A DNA stretch of 64,000 nt from Hymenobacter volaticus (lineage in GTDB: Bacteria; Bacteroidota; Bacteroidia; Cytophagales; Hymenobacteraceae): contig NZ_CP095063.1 in NCBI RefSeq assembly GCF_022921055.1, positions 186,001 through 250,000 on the forward strand. Direction: 5' to 3'. Shown here in pieces: positions 40,166 to 51,038 of the stretch. How positions within the stretch are numbered: the stretch's first letter is position 1; the number at the start of each line of letters is the position of its first letter. The position numbers and the translations under genes are program-made. The notes under the pieces are model-generated. The model was not told the DNA's origin. It was given only the letters and a program-made list of their open reading frames with translations, and did no database searches.

Positions 40166-41472
40166 ATGAACCCCTGCCCAGCCTGCTTGCAAAAAGTTAA
40201 ACGCGCCATGTTGGTAGTGGCAGGCCTGCTCGCCGTGGGGGTGGTCCTAGCTTCGGCCAGCAACCTAGCCCGCCGAAGAAGGCGACGAGCACCGCGGCTT
40301 TTTACACAAATAAGTACCCCAACCTGCTTCGCGAAGCAGGCTACCGTCAGGCCGACATTAATAAGAAAGTGGCGCAAGCATATCATGATGTGTTTGAGGG
40401 CCCGAACAAGGTGTACTTCGCGGTGGGCGACTCCATGGCCTACGTGTCGGACGTGAAAAACGAGGATGCCCGCACCGAAGGTCTTTCCTACGGCATGATG
40501 GTGGCGGTGCAGCTCAACAAAAAGGAGGTGTTTGACCGCCTCTGGCGCTGGTCGAAGAAGTATTTGCAGCACCAAAGTGGGCCGTTGGAAGGCTATTTTG
40601 CGTGGAGCATCAATACGGCCACCATGAAGCGCAACTCGGAAGGGCCGGCTTCGGATGGCGAGCTGTACTTCGTGACCAGCCTCTTGTTTGCGTCGAACCG
40701 CTGGGGCAACACGACCGGCATCAACTACTATAAGGAAGCCCGCCGCATCCTGGATGCCTCGTGGAAAAAAAATGGCACTGGCGACGTATACAACCTCTTC
40801 AATACCAAGCACAAGCAGATAAGCTTCGTGCCGGTCGGGGACATGTATAATTGGACCGACCCCTCGTATCACGTGCCGGCTTTTCTGGAGGTGTGGGCCG
40901 AATATGCCAAGGACGGGCACGAGCAGTTTTACCGGGACTGCGCCGATACGGCGCGCGTGTTTTTGCACCGTGCCTGCGCCGCTCCTACCGGGCTCAATTA
41001 TGACTACACCGAGTTTAGCGGTAAGCCCCACTCGACCCGGTGGGCGCCCGCCGCCTTTCGCTACGACTCCTGGCGCGTGCCCATGAACATTGCCATGGAT
41101 TACGTGTGGTTTGGCAAGGACCGGGCTTGGCAGCAGCAATACGCGCAGCGCTTCCAGGGCTTTCTGCGCAGTAAAGGCCTCAACACCTTCGGAGACCAAT
41201 TCAACGTGGACGGCTCGCGCCCCGATTTTATTCTGCCGGCCGGCAAGGTGAAGAAGTTGCGCCACTCCTTGGGCTTGGTGGCTACGTCGGCGTCGGCGTC
41301 GCTCATGCGCCCGGCCCCACCGCAGCTGGATTTCGTGCACGCCCTCTGGAATGCCAAGCTAGCACCCTACGACGACGGCTACTTCGACCCGTACTACGAC
41401 GGCCTGCTGTACCTATTCAGCCTCATGCACCTGAGCGGCAACTACCAGGTGATAAAGCCCCAAACGCACTAA
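40166..41472 (+). CDS. GH8 reducing-end xylose-releasing exo-oligoxylanase (one-base frameshift)
   Basis: GH8 Rex enzymes release xylose from the reducing end of xylo-oligosaccharides. The (alpha/alpha)6 barrel starts AAFYTNKYPNLLREAGY. DARTEGLSYGMMVAVQL carries the general acid Glu near 105, and VGDMYNWTDPSYHVPAFL carries the base Asp near 232. YFDPYYDGLLYLFSLMHLSG ends the protein in the way typical of Bacteroidota Rex proteins. The frame breaks in the CCC run 40269-40271. Adding one C joins SNLAP to PKKATSTAAFYTNKY and yields 435 residues from the ATG at 40166; a GTG at 40151 is also possible. The N-terminus KRAMLVVAGLLAVGVVLASA is a signal or lipoprotein-like segment. It lies 16 bp before the next GH43. 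Confidence 0.9.
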
Positions 41473-41488
41473 TTAGCAAGGCTAACCT

Positions 41489-43057
41489 ATGAAGAACTAC
41501 TTATTGCTACTGTTGGCCGGGCTAGGTGTTTTGGGACTGCGGCCAGCGGCTTGGGCCCAGGCCCGCAACCCCATTGTGCATGCCGATGTGCCGGATCTAT
41601 CCATGATTCGGGTGGGGAACACTTACTACATGAGCAGCACCACCATGCACATGAGCCCCGGGGTGCCTATCATGAAATCAACGGACCTGGTGAACTGGAA
41701 GCTGGTTAGCTACGCCTACGATACCCTGGCTAACGTGGACGCCATGACGCTAGCCAAGGGCCAGAGCACTTACGGGCGCGGCTCGTGGGCTAGCAGTTTG
41801 CGCTACCACCAGGGCACGTACTACGTCAGCACGTTTGCCCAAACCACGGGCAAAACCCATGTGTATTCCACCAAAAACATCGAAAAAGGCCCCTGGAAGG
41901 CAGTTTCTTTCCGGCCGAGCCTGCACGACCATTCTTTGTTTTTCGACGACGATGGCCGCGTGTACATGCTCTACGGCGCGGGCAAAATCCAACTGGCCGA
42001 ACTCACCGCCGACGTGTCGGGGCTGAAGCCGGGAACCACGCCGCAAACCATCATCGAGAATGCCAGCGCCCCGGCCGGCTCCAATATTAACCTGCCGGCT
42101 GAGGGCTCGCAGCTTTTCAAGGTCAACGGCAAGTACTACCTGTTCAATATCACGTGGCCGCGCGGCGGGATGCGGACGGTGGTCGTGCACCGGGCCGATA
42201 AAATAACGGGTCCCTACGAGGGGCGGTTGGCTTTGCAAGACTTGGGCGTAGCTCAGGGTGGCCTAATTGATACGCCCGAGGGCAAGTGGTACTCGTATTT
42301 GTTCCGTGATTTTGGCGCAGTGGGCCGCATCCCATACCTGGTGCCAGTGCAGTGGGAAAGTGGCTGGCCGGTGCTAGGCAACCCGGTGGGCAAAGTCCCT
42401 GAAACGCTACCACTACCCGCCAACAAAAGCTTGATTCCGAGTTTAGTTGCCTCCGACGAATTTACCCGCCGGGCGGGCGAGCCAGCCCTGCCCTTGGTGT
42501 GGCAGTGGAACCACAATCCTGACAACAAATTCTGGTCGGTGAGCCAGCGCCCGGGCTACCTGCGCCTTACCACCGGGCGGGTCGATACGTCGTTTCTGCT
42601 GGCCCGCAACACGCTGACCCAACGCACCATTGGCCCAATGTGCGCCGGCACTACGGCCCTGGACGTGTCGAACCTGAAAGCGGGTGATTTTGCCGGCCTC
42701 GGGGTATTGCAGAAGCGCTATGGGTTGGTGGGCGTGCAGGCTAGCCAGGGCGCAAAAGCTATTGTGATGGTCAGCGCCGAGTCGGAAAAACCAGTAGAGT
42801 TACAGCGCTTGCCGCTGGCGCAAAACAAGGTGTACTTCAAAATCGAGTGTGATTTCCAGGACCGCAAGGACGTTGCTACCTTCTTCTACAGCCTCGATGG
42901 CAGCACATGGCAGCCCGTGGGCAAGCCCCTCAAGATGGCCTACACGCTGCCGCACTTCATGGGCTACCGCTTTAGCCTCTTCAACTACGCCACCCAAGCG
43001 GCGGGCGGCTACGCCGACTTCGATTACTTCCGCATTACCGACAAGCTGAGCAAGTAG
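41489..43057 (+). CDS. GH43 (subfamily 12-like) with C-terminal concanavalin-like domain
   Basis: Signal peptide MKNYLLLLLAGLGVLGLRPA, ending WAQ. The catalytic propeller has HADVPDLSMIRVGNTYYM (base Asp near 35), SLHDHSLFFDDDGRVYMLYG (Asp near 151) and PAEGSQLFKVNGKYYLFNI (acid Glu near 205). The DVPDxSMIRVG form with TTMHMSPGVPIMKSTDLVNW is characteristic of larger two-domain xylosidase/arabinofuranosidases. Residues from about 330 form a beta-sandwich (FAGLGVLQKRYGLVGVQASQ, VATFFYSLDGSTW, GGYADFDYFRI). Length 522. It is part of the tight run GH8-GH43-GH43. Confidence 0.9.
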   Translation: MKNYLLLLLAGLGVLGLRPAAWAQARNPIVHADVPDLSMIRVGNTYYMSSTTMHMSPGVPIMKSTDLVNWKLVSYAYDTLANVDAMTLAKGQSTYGRGSWASSLRYHQGTYYVSTFAQTTGKTHVYSTKNIEKGPWKAVSFRPSLHDHSLFFDDDGRVYMLYGAGKIQLAELTADVSGLKPGTTPQTIIENASAPAGSNINLPAEGSQLFKVNGKYYLFNITWPRGGMRTVVVHRADKITGPYEGRLALQDLGVAQGGLIDTPEGKWYSYLFRDFGAVGRIPYLVPVQWESGWPVLGNPVGKVPETLPLPANKSLIPSLVASDEFTRRAGEPALPLVWQWNHNPDNKFWSVSQRPGYLRLTTGRVDTSFLLARNTLTQRTIGPMCAGTTALDVSNLKAGDFAGLGVLQKRYGLVGVQASQGAKAIVMVSAESEKPVELQRLPLAQNKVYFKIECDFQDRKDVATFFYSLDGSTWQPVGKPLKMAYTLPHFMGYRFSLFNYATQAAGGYADFDYFRITDKLSK

Positions 43058-43117
43058 CCGCTTTGGTGGAACACTTCACCAGAACGAGCACTCCCTATTC
43101 CCTAACCGCAAAACCCG

Positions 43118-44461
43118 ATGCGTACGTTGAAACTTTACGGGCTGCTGGCGACCCTGACCCTGCTTGGCCTTTCGCCCGCCTACGCCCAGAACCCATTCAT
43201 CACCAATCAATTCACCGCCGACCCTACGGCCCGCGTATTCGGCGACCGGGTGTACGTGTACCCTTCGCATGACATCCGGGCTACCCCAGGGCACGGGCGG
43301 GCCGGCTGGTTTGTCATGGAAGACTACCACGTCTTCTCATCCGCCAACCTCACCGACTGGATGGACCACGGCGTCATTGTCACCCAAAACAAAGTGCCGT
43401 GGGTGAAGCCCGACAGCTACAGCATGTGGGCGCCCGACTGCATTTTCCGCAACGGCAAGTACTACTTTTACTTCCCCAGCACGCCCCGCGATACGACCGT
43501 CAGCAAGGGCTTCACCATTGGAGTGGCCGTGGCCGACAAACCGACGGGTCCGTTTGTGCCGCAGCCGCTGCCCATCAAGGGCGTGCGCGGCATCGACCCC
43601 AACGTGCTTATCGACAAAGACGGCCAAGCCTACCTCTACTGGTCGCAGGGCAACATCTATGGCGCCAAGCTCAAGGACAACATGCTGGAGCTAGCCGACG
43701 AGCCCAAAACCCTCGGCGAACTACCCACCAAAGGCTTGAAGGAAGGCCCGTATGTATTTGAGCGCAAGGGTATTTACTACCTCACGTATCCGCACGTCGA
43801 AAACAAAACCGAGCGCCTCGAATACGCCACCAGCACCAGCCCGCTCGGGCCGTTTACCGTGAAGGGCGTGATTATGGACGAGTCGCCGACCGGGTGCTGG
43901 ACCAATCACCACTCGTTTCTGCAATTCAAAAACCAGTGGTACCTGTTTTACCACCACAACGACTTGTCGCCGAAGTTCGACAAGAACCGTTCGGTTAGAA
44001 TCGACAGCTTGTCGTTCGCCGCTGATGGCTCGATTCAAAAAGTGAAGCCCACCCTGCGCGGCGTCGGTTTGACTGATGCCCGGCAAAAAATCCAGCTGGA
44101 CCGCTACAGTCGCCTCAGCGAGCGGGGCGCGGCCATTGCGTTCCTCGACACGGCCAACACGTTCCAGGGCTGGAAAACCGTCTTTGCTGGCAACTCCGGC
44201 TGGGTGCAGTACAACGGGGTAGCATTTGGCCAACAAAAGCTGAAAACCGTTTCGCTCCGGGGCGCATCCACCGCCGGGGCCACCTTACAAATCCGGTTGG
44301 ATAATGCAACGGGCCCAGTGATTGCGGAAGTAGCCGTACCGAAGGGCACTTGGCACGAGGTGAAAGCTCCAATCATGGCTTTCAAGCCCGGTACGCACGC
44401 GTTGTTTGTAGCGCCAAAGTCTCAAGCGCCCGTCGAAGTGGACTGGGTGCGCTTCGAGTAA
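43118..44461 (+). CDS. GH43 arabinofuranosidase-like enzyme with C-terminal CBM6-like module
   Basis: Signal peptide LYGLLATLTLLGLSPAYAQ. Catalytic residues: NQFTADPTARVFGDRVYVYP (base Asp near 34), RGIDPNVLIDKDGQAYLYW (Asp near 158) and GLKEGPYVFERKGIYYLTY (acid Glu near 210). DSYSMWAPDCIFRNGKYYFY and CWTNHHSFLQFKNQWYLFYH are family-typical. Residues about 315-447 form a CBM6-like sandwich (GWVQYNGVAFGQQKLKTVSL, ATLQIRLDNATGP, HALFVAP and WVRFE at the very end). GH43-CBM6 pairs are common among arabinoxylan arabinofuranohydrolases, so xylan-bound arabinose is the likely target. Confidence 0.9.
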   Translation: MRTLKLYGLLATLTLLGLSPAYAQNPFITNQFTADPTARVFGDRVYVYPSHDIRATPGHGRAGWFVMEDYHVFSSANLTDWMDHGVIVTQNKVPWVKPDSYSMWAPDCIFRNGKYYFYFPSTPRDTTVSKGFTIGVAVADKPTGPFVPQPLPIKGVRGIDPNVLIDKDGQAYLYWSQGNIYGAKLKDNMLELADEPKTLGELPTKGLKEGPYVFERKGIYYLTYPHVENKTERLEYATSTSPLGPFTVKGVIMDESPTGCWTNHHSFLQFKNQWYLFYHHNDLSPKFDKNRSVRIDSLSFAADGSIQKVKPTLRGVGLTDARQKIQLDRYSRLSERGAAIAFLDTANTFQGWKTVFAGNSGWVQYNGVAFGQQKLKTVSLRGASTAGATLQIRLDNATGPVIAEVAVPKGTWHEVKAPIMAFKPGTHALFVAPKSQAPVEVDWVRFE

Positions 44462-44465
44462 GTCC

Positions 44466-44516
44466 GCCCGCGGCCTCAGCATGAATTGCTGACCGCTGCT
44501 ATTACCTAGCGCGGGC
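44466..44516 (+). other. Nested hairpin between GH43 and GH3
   Basis: Outer arms GCCCGCG (44466-44472) and CGCGGGC (44510-44516) pair perfectly. Inside, TCAGCA (44476-44481) pairs with TGCTGA (44487-44492). It begins 5 bases after the GH43 stop and may be an mRNA 3' stabiliser or weak terminator. Confidence 0.45.
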
Positions 44517-44543
44517 TTAAGCCACAAAAAATACCTTCCTTCA

Positions 44544-44576
44544 GGAGGCAGCTATTGTGAAAAGCTACTTGCCTCC
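44544..44576 (+). other. Hairpin in the GH3 leader
   Basis: GGAGGCA (44544-44550) pairs with TGCCTCC (44570-44576), with AGCT/AGCT possible inside. It ends 21 bases before the GH3 start codon, so it could affect translation or mark a processing site. Confidence 0.4.
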
Positions 44577-44597
44577 GTCTTTCCAATTCCCATTTCT

Positions 44598-47261
44598 ATG
44601 AAGCTTGCTACTGCTTTACTAGGTATTCTGCTGCTCACCAGCGGGGCATCGCCGTCGGCCACCACCTCGGGCCCGGTGGCTGAATTTCCGTTTCAAAACC
44701 CCGACTTGCCCATCGACCAGCGAGTCAATGACTTGGTGGGCCGCCTGACTCTGCCCGAAAAGGTGTCGCAGATGCTCAACACCTCCCCGGCCATCGACCG
44801 GCTCGGCATCCCGGCTTACAACTGGTGGAACGAGGCCTTGCACGGCGTGGCCCGTACCAGCCTGAAAACCACGGTTTTCCCGCAGGCCATTGGCATGGCC
44901 GCCACCTTCAACACCGATGCCATGCTGCAAATGGCCACCATCACCTCCGACGAGGCGCGGGCGGTGCACCAGGAGTTCGTGCGGCGCGGCGAGCGGGGCA
45001 TCTACCAGGGCCTTACCTTCTGGACGCCCAACATTAACATCTTCCGCGACCCGCGCTGGGGCCGGGGGCAAGAAACCTACGGCGAGGACCCCTACCTGAC
45101 TGGGCAGCTAGGCAGCGCGCTGGTGAAAGGCTTTCAGGGCGACGACCCAAAATACCTCAAGATCACGGCCTGCGCCAAGCACTTCGCCGTGCACAGCGGC
45201 CCCGAATCGTCGCGCCACGAGTTCAATGCCCAAATCAGCGACTACGATTTGTGGGACACCTACTTGCCCGCTTTCCGCGACCTGGTCGTGGACGCCAAGG
45301 TGGCCAGCGTGATGTGCGCTTACAACGCCTACGCCGGCCAGCCTTGCTGCGGCAGCGACAAGCTGATGAACGAAATTCTTTACGACAAGTGGAAGTTCAA
45401 AGGCTACGTCACCTCAGATTGCGACGGCATCAACGACTTCTGGCAGCACCACAAAACCGACCCCGACGCGGCCACGGCCGCGGCCAACGCCGTGTTGCAC
45501 GGCACCGATATTGAGTGCGCGACGGGCAAGCTCTCTACCTACAACTCGCTGCTGGAAGCAGTGCAGAAAAAGCTGATTACCGAGCAACAGCTCGACGTAT
45601 CGGTGAAGCGGCTCTACAAAATCCGCTTCCAACTCGGCATGTTCGACCCAGTGGAACGCGTCAAATACGCGCAGATTCCCATGAGCGTGGTGGAAAGCAA
45701 GCCCCACCAAACCCACGCCCTGAAGATGGCCCGTGAGTCGGTGGTGCTGCTCAAAAACGACAAGAACACGCTGCCGCTGCGCAAAAACCTGAAGAAAATC
45801 GCCGTGCTCGGCCCCAACGCCGACAACGAAAGCGTGCAACTCGGCAACTACAACGGCTTTCCAACCGACAATGTGACCCCACTTGAAGGCATCCGGGCCA
45901 AGGTGGGCCCAGGCACCGAGGTGGTCTACATTCAAGGCGTCGACTACGCCAGCAACGTGGTGTACGAGCCGCTCGACATCAACAAGCAATTGGCGTACAA
46001 TGGCAAGCCCGGCTTCCAGGCCGAGTATTTCAAGGGCACTAATCTGGAAGGCCAGCCCGTGGTTACCCGCCAGGAAGCGGGGCTGGACCGCTACCTAGCC
46101 AACGTGAAAATGGAAGTGGCGCCCGGCCTGCCCGCCGAAAATTTCTCGGCCCGCTACCAAACCACCTTCACGCCTCTAACAACCGAGGAACTGGCCCTAG
46201 AAATTTCCGGCGACGACGGCTACCGCCTGTTCGTCAACGACAAGCAGGTGATTGATACTTGGGCCGGCCGTGGGTTCTCCACCAAGCAGCACATCCTGAA
46301 CGTGACGGCCGGCCAGAAGCTGAACCTGCGGCTGGAGTACCTGCAAACCGACCGCCGCACCATCCTCAAATTCACCGGCGCGAAAGTGGTACCCATGAAC
46401 GCAACCAACATTCTAGCTCGGGTGAAGGATGCCGACGCCATCGTGTTTGTGGGCGGCATCTCACCCAAGCTGGAAGGCGAGGAAATGAACGTGAAGGTGC
46501 CCGGCTTCAGCGGCGGGGACCGAACCAGCATTGCGTTGCCCCAGGTGCAAACCGACTTGCTGAAGGTGCTGCACGGCTCTGGTAAGCCGGTAATATTCAC
46601 CATGATGTCGGGCAGCGCGTTGGCTACCCCTTGGGAAGCCGCTAACCTGCCGGCAATGCTTACCACCTGGTACGGTGGCCAGTCGGCCGGCACGGCCCTG
46701 GCCGACGTGCTGTTTGGCGACTACAACCCCGCCGGCCGCCTGCCGGTCACGTTCTACAAGTCGGAAACGCAGTTGCCGGCCTTCGACAACTACAGTATGG
46801 AAGGCCGTACCTACCGCTATTTCACCGGCGAGCCATTGTTTCCCTTCGGCCACGGCCTGAGCTATACCACCTTCCAGTACAGCAACTTGAAGGTGCTGTC
46901 CAAACCCGTTACCGGGCAACCCATTAGCGTGAGCGTGCAGGTGCAGAACACCGGGCAGCGCGCCGGCGACGAAGTAGTACAGCTTTATGTGCGCCATCCT
47001 GGCGCATCGGGCCGCGTGGCCCGGCACGCCCTAGAAGGTTTCCGGCGTATGAGCTTGCAAGCCGGCGAGAAAAAGACGGTCATGTTCACGTTGACGCCGC
47101 GGCAGCTTTCGCGGCTCGATGCGCAAGCCCGGCGCGTGGAGCTAGCCGAAAAAGTGCAGGTATTCGTGGGCGGCGGCCAGCCGTTGGCCACGGCCGTGAA
47201 AACCGGCCGCGTGCAGCAAGCGGAGATGGTATTAGCGGGAGCGACCAAGACGATAGAGTAA
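44598..47261 (+). CDS. GH3 beta-xylosidase/glucosidase with PA14 insertion
   Basis: A retaining exo-beta-glycosidase that finishes xylo-oligosaccharide breakdown. The N-terminal barrel has YNWWNEALHGVAR, GLTFWTPNINIFRDPRWGRG, CAKHFAVHSGPESSRHEF and the nucleophile motif YVTSDCDGINDFW (Asp near residue 275). The YNWWNEALHG wording is typical of the GH3 beta-xylosidase branch. The (alpha/beta)6 sandwich follows (VLLKNDKNTLPLRKNLKKIA). It is interrupted by a PA14 domain around residues 475-600 (GFQAEYFKGTNLEGQPVVTR, DDGYRLFVNDKQVIDTWAGR). GGISPKLEGEEM resumes the sandwich. A fibronectin-III-like domain ends the protein (DEVVQLYVRHPGASG). Length 887. Signal peptide at the N-terminus. Confidence 0.93.
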   Translation: MKLATALLGILLLTSGASPSATTSGPVAEFPFQNPDLPIDQRVNDLVGRLTLPEKVSQMLNTSPAIDRLGIPAYNWWNEALHGVARTSLKTTVFPQAIGMAATFNTDAMLQMATITSDEARAVHQEFVRRGERGIYQGLTFWTPNINIFRDPRWGRGQETYGEDPYLTGQLGSALVKGFQGDDPKYLKITACAKHFAVHSGPESSRHEFNAQISDYDLWDTYLPAFRDLVVDAKVASVMCAYNAYAGQPCCGSDKLMNEILYDKWKFKGYVTSDCDGINDFWQHHKTDPDAATAAANAVLHGTDIECATGKLSTYNSLLEAVQKKLITEQQLDVSVKRLYKIRFQLGMFDPVERVKYAQIPMSVVESKPHQTHALKMARESVVLLKNDKNTLPLRKNLKKIAVLGPNADNESVQLGNYNGFPTDNVTPLEGIRAKVGPGTEVVYIQGVDYASNVVYEPLDINKQLAYNGKPGFQAEYFKGTNLEGQPVVTRQEAGLDRYLANVKMEVAPGLPAENFSARYQTTFTPLTTEELALEISGDDGYRLFVNDKQVIDTWAGRGFSTKQHILNVTAGQKLNLRLEYLQTDRRTILKFTGAKVVPMNATNILARVKDADAIVFVGGISPKLEGEEMNVKVPGFSGGDRTSIALPQVQTDLLKVLHGSGKPVIFTMMSGSALATPWEAANLPAMLTTWYGGQSAGTALADVLFGDYNPAGRLPVTFYKSETQLPAFDNYSMEGRTYRYFTGEPLFPFGHGLSYTTFQYSNLKVLSKPVTGQPISVSVQVQNTGQRAGDEVVQLYVRHPGASGRVARHALEGFRRMSLQAGEKKTVMFTLTPRQLSRLDAQARRVELAEKVQVFVGGGQPLATAVKTGRVQQAEMVLAGATKTIE

Positions 47262-47288
47262 TTGGCCGGTGCAGCAAGTGTAGAAAGC

Positions 47289-47403
47289 AAAAAGAGCGGT
47301 CGTGCTGAGCGCAGTCGAAGCATCTGGGCCGCTTCGCTGCAACGGCATTGATTACTTCTGAGCTAGGAATGCTTAGGCCGTGTTCAGCAGGACCGCTCTT
47401 TTT
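47289..47403. repeat. Long palindromic REP-like element / bidirectional terminator
   Basis: Perfect 13-bp terminal arms AAAAAGAGCGGTC (47289-47301) and GACCGCTCTTTTT (47391-47403) are extended inward by an 8-bp helix TGCTGAGC with GTTCAGCA. The inner part includes GTGCTGAGCGCAGTCGAAGC, which resembles a short interspersed palindromic repeat I associate with Hymenobacter-type genomes (from memory). T-runs at both ends would terminate transcription in either direction. It separates GH3 from the esterase gene. Confidence 0.6.
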
Positions 47404-47432
47404 AAATAACAATTACAAATCACTGTCTCTAA

Positions 47433-49387
<1,955 letters not shown>

Positions 49388-49475
49388 AGAATTAGGACTT
49401 TTCAAGTAGTTCTTTTATTCAACGGGAGCTAGACTTTGGGTTTGCCGGCTAGTGAAAGGGTGCACATAACCAGGC

Positions 49476-49526
49476 AAATAACCGCGTCAATTAGCAGCAT
49501 GTTGTTGCTGATTGACGCGGTTATTT
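49476..49526 (+). terminator. Strong rho-independent terminator
   Basis: A 21-bp stem, AAATAACCGCGTCAATTAGCA (49476-49496) with its complement at 49506-49526, has a single G-U pair, a 9-nt loop and a following run of T. It ends the PUL transcription region. Confidence 0.75.
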
Positions 49527-49874
49527 TTTGCTGGATGAGTTATCTAGCTTGCCCACACAAACTGAGTTGGCAGTGGCCGCTATCATCGGCGAACTGCGGA
49601 TAGGAGCGGTAGGACTTCAAGGTAGCTAAGGCCGTTTTCACGGAGGTTATAATTTCTCTCTTTAATGGCTCCTACATATTACTACTGTAAGCGTTGGCCC
49701 TAGAAACGCGACTTTCGCCTAGTAAACGTCAACTTCCAATCTCGCAGTTTCAAGCAAGTAAACACAATGGCTATTAGTACATTACCTACGTAATTGGTAG
49801 GTCAAGGACTTAGTTCGGTGAAAACTTAACATTGAAAAGTGCTGCTACTGATGAGCTGAAAAACAACAAGGTGT

Positions 49875-49882
49875 TACCTTTG
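49875..49882 (+). promoter_or_regulatory. Bacteroidota promoter -7 element
   Basis: TACCTTTG is a perfect TAnnTTTG, followed by the CGG context common at strong Bacteroidota promoters. It lies 29 bases before the ATG of the 45-residue membrane protein. No clear -33 TTG was found at the ideal spacing. Confidence 0.6.
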
Positions 49883-49911
49883 CGGTCCCAAATTTCGGTC
49901 AACCTTTTGTT

Positions 49912-50049
49912 ATGCACGCTCCAGTCTCTTCTTCGTCCAACAACTCAACCATGGAAACGCCTACCGCTAACTCACGTGACAATCTGATAGTTGCATTATT
50001 TATGAGTGGCATGGTGCTAGTAGCTGCGATTTATTTCTTGCTCAACTAG
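49912..50049 (+). CDS. Small single-span membrane protein (45 aa)
   Basis: Not recognised. From the ATG at 49912 it reads a polar serine/asparagine/threonine-rich N-terminus (HAPVSSSSNNSTMETPTANS), then RDN and one hydrophobic helix (LIVALFMSGMVLVAAIYFLL), ending in Asn and TAG. A second ATG at codon 14 could give 32 residues. A textbook TACCTTTG promoter directly upstream and a short leader support expression. Small one-helix proteins of this kind often act as membrane regulators or subunits, but nothing here shows a partner. Confidence 0.55.
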   Translation: MHAPVSSSSNNSTMETPTANSRDNLIVALFMSGMVLVAAIYFLLN

Positions 50050-50305
50050 CCATTAGTCCCGTTTGGGCGTCTGCGTTGCTGCTTTCGGTTCTAGCAAAAC
50101 CTACTGAGTTCAATACCAAAGGGCACTTGATCTAGATAAGAAAGCTCAAGGCAGACCCCAAAGGACTAGGTAGCGGGGCTTGCTCGAGGGCTATGGTACA
50201 ACAGTCGCAGCTTAAGCGGTGGCAACGAGTTCTAGCCTCAAATAAACAGCACTGCTTTGCAGCGGAATTCGTAGTTCACTGGCCGGTGCGGTGTACACGT
50301 TGGGG

Positions 50306-50584
50306 CTAATCGACGTCGAGGTATTGGCTTAGTAGCAACAGCAGTAGTTGCCGGCCCTGAGCAAACTCGACTTCCTGTGCCCGTCCGGAGGGCAAGTACA
50401 AGAGCGGATCCACCAAGCGTAGTAAGTGCAGCCACTCGGCAGGCGGGATCTGGGCGAAATAGCCTTCCGGAAATACTGTGCCCCGCAGTTGGTGCAGCAC
50501 CACGTCCTGTAAGGTGGGGGAGAGCAAGCAAAACCGCTGGGTGGGGGGCGGTGCAAGACAACAGGAAGGTTCTGCCAGAGGCAT
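50306..50584 (-). CDS. Small hypothetical protein (92 aa)
   Basis: I do not recognise a family. The ATG at 50584 was chosen because a perfect TACTTTTG promoter lies at 50640-50633, making the longer start at 50635 untranscribed. The protein is leucine-rich and probably cytosolic, with a predicted helical C-terminal half (AEWLHLLRLVDPLLYLPSGR, then QLLLLLLSQYLDVD). It has no signal peptide and no catalytic motif. It could be a lineage-specific regulator. Existence rests on promoter position and sensible composition only. Confidence 0.45.
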   Translation of the reverse strand: MPLAEPSCCLAPPPTQRFCLLSPTLQDVVLHQLRGTVFPEGYFAQIPPAEWLHLLRLVDPLLYLPSGRAQEVEFAQGRQLLLLLLSQYLDVD

Positions 50585-50632
50585 AGCGGGCAATAGTCTG
50601 CTTTTTAAATGAACTTTTGAGCAGAGGAACCG

Positions 50633-50640
50633 CAAAAGTA
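50633..50640 (-). promoter_or_regulatory. Bacteroidota promoter -7 element of the 92-aa gene
   Basis: On the minus strand it reads TACTTTTG followed by CGG. A TTGACA-like stretch lies 24 bp upstream, slightly farther than ideal. Confidence 0.5.
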
Positions 50641-51038
50641 CCTGGCCGCTACCGCTGAGTTTGTCAACAGAAAGTTATCTTTCTGTGACACCTTGGTAGC
50701 TGGCCCGGTGATACCATGCCATAGTTAGCAACCCGCTTGTTTATGCTTTTGTGAAGCCGTTCGGGTTGGCTTGCAAGCGTAGCGGCCAAGCCCGTGCTTT
50801 GCCCGGCGTACTCTTCTGAAGCAAGTAATGTGAAGGGTACGAACTCGTAAAAGAGTTCTTTCCTCGTCTATTTTACACCCACCTAAATGCCGCCATGGTA
50901 GTAGCGCAACCACGCCCGGAGTCCAGCTTGCCGTTTGCAGGAACCGGGGGTGCTTCTGACCTGCCGAACCCACGGTAGGTGATCCATGGCGAAGGTAAAA
51001 GGCGACTATTCTATAACGTTACCAGGCTTTGTACTATC
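50641..51038. other. Divergent region between the 92-aa gene and the PHP gene
   Basis: No convincing gene. It contains the palindrome at 50667-50686 and presumably the PHP gene promoter. Confidence 0.45.
50667..50686. promoter_or_regulatory. Palindrome, possible operator
   Basis: ACAGAAAG-TTAT-CTTTCTGT is a perfect 8-bp inverted repeat with a 4-bp spacer. It overlaps the upstream end of the -33 region of the 92-aa gene promoter, a good position for a regulator. The regulator is unknown. Confidence 0.4.

Larger units (their letters stand above)
49388..49911. other. Intergenic region after the PUL
   Basis: No gene seen apart from the terminator at 49476-49526 and the promoter at 49875. A weak hairpin directly follows the esterase stop (AAAGAA with TTCTTT, 49387-49415). 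Confidence 0.5.
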
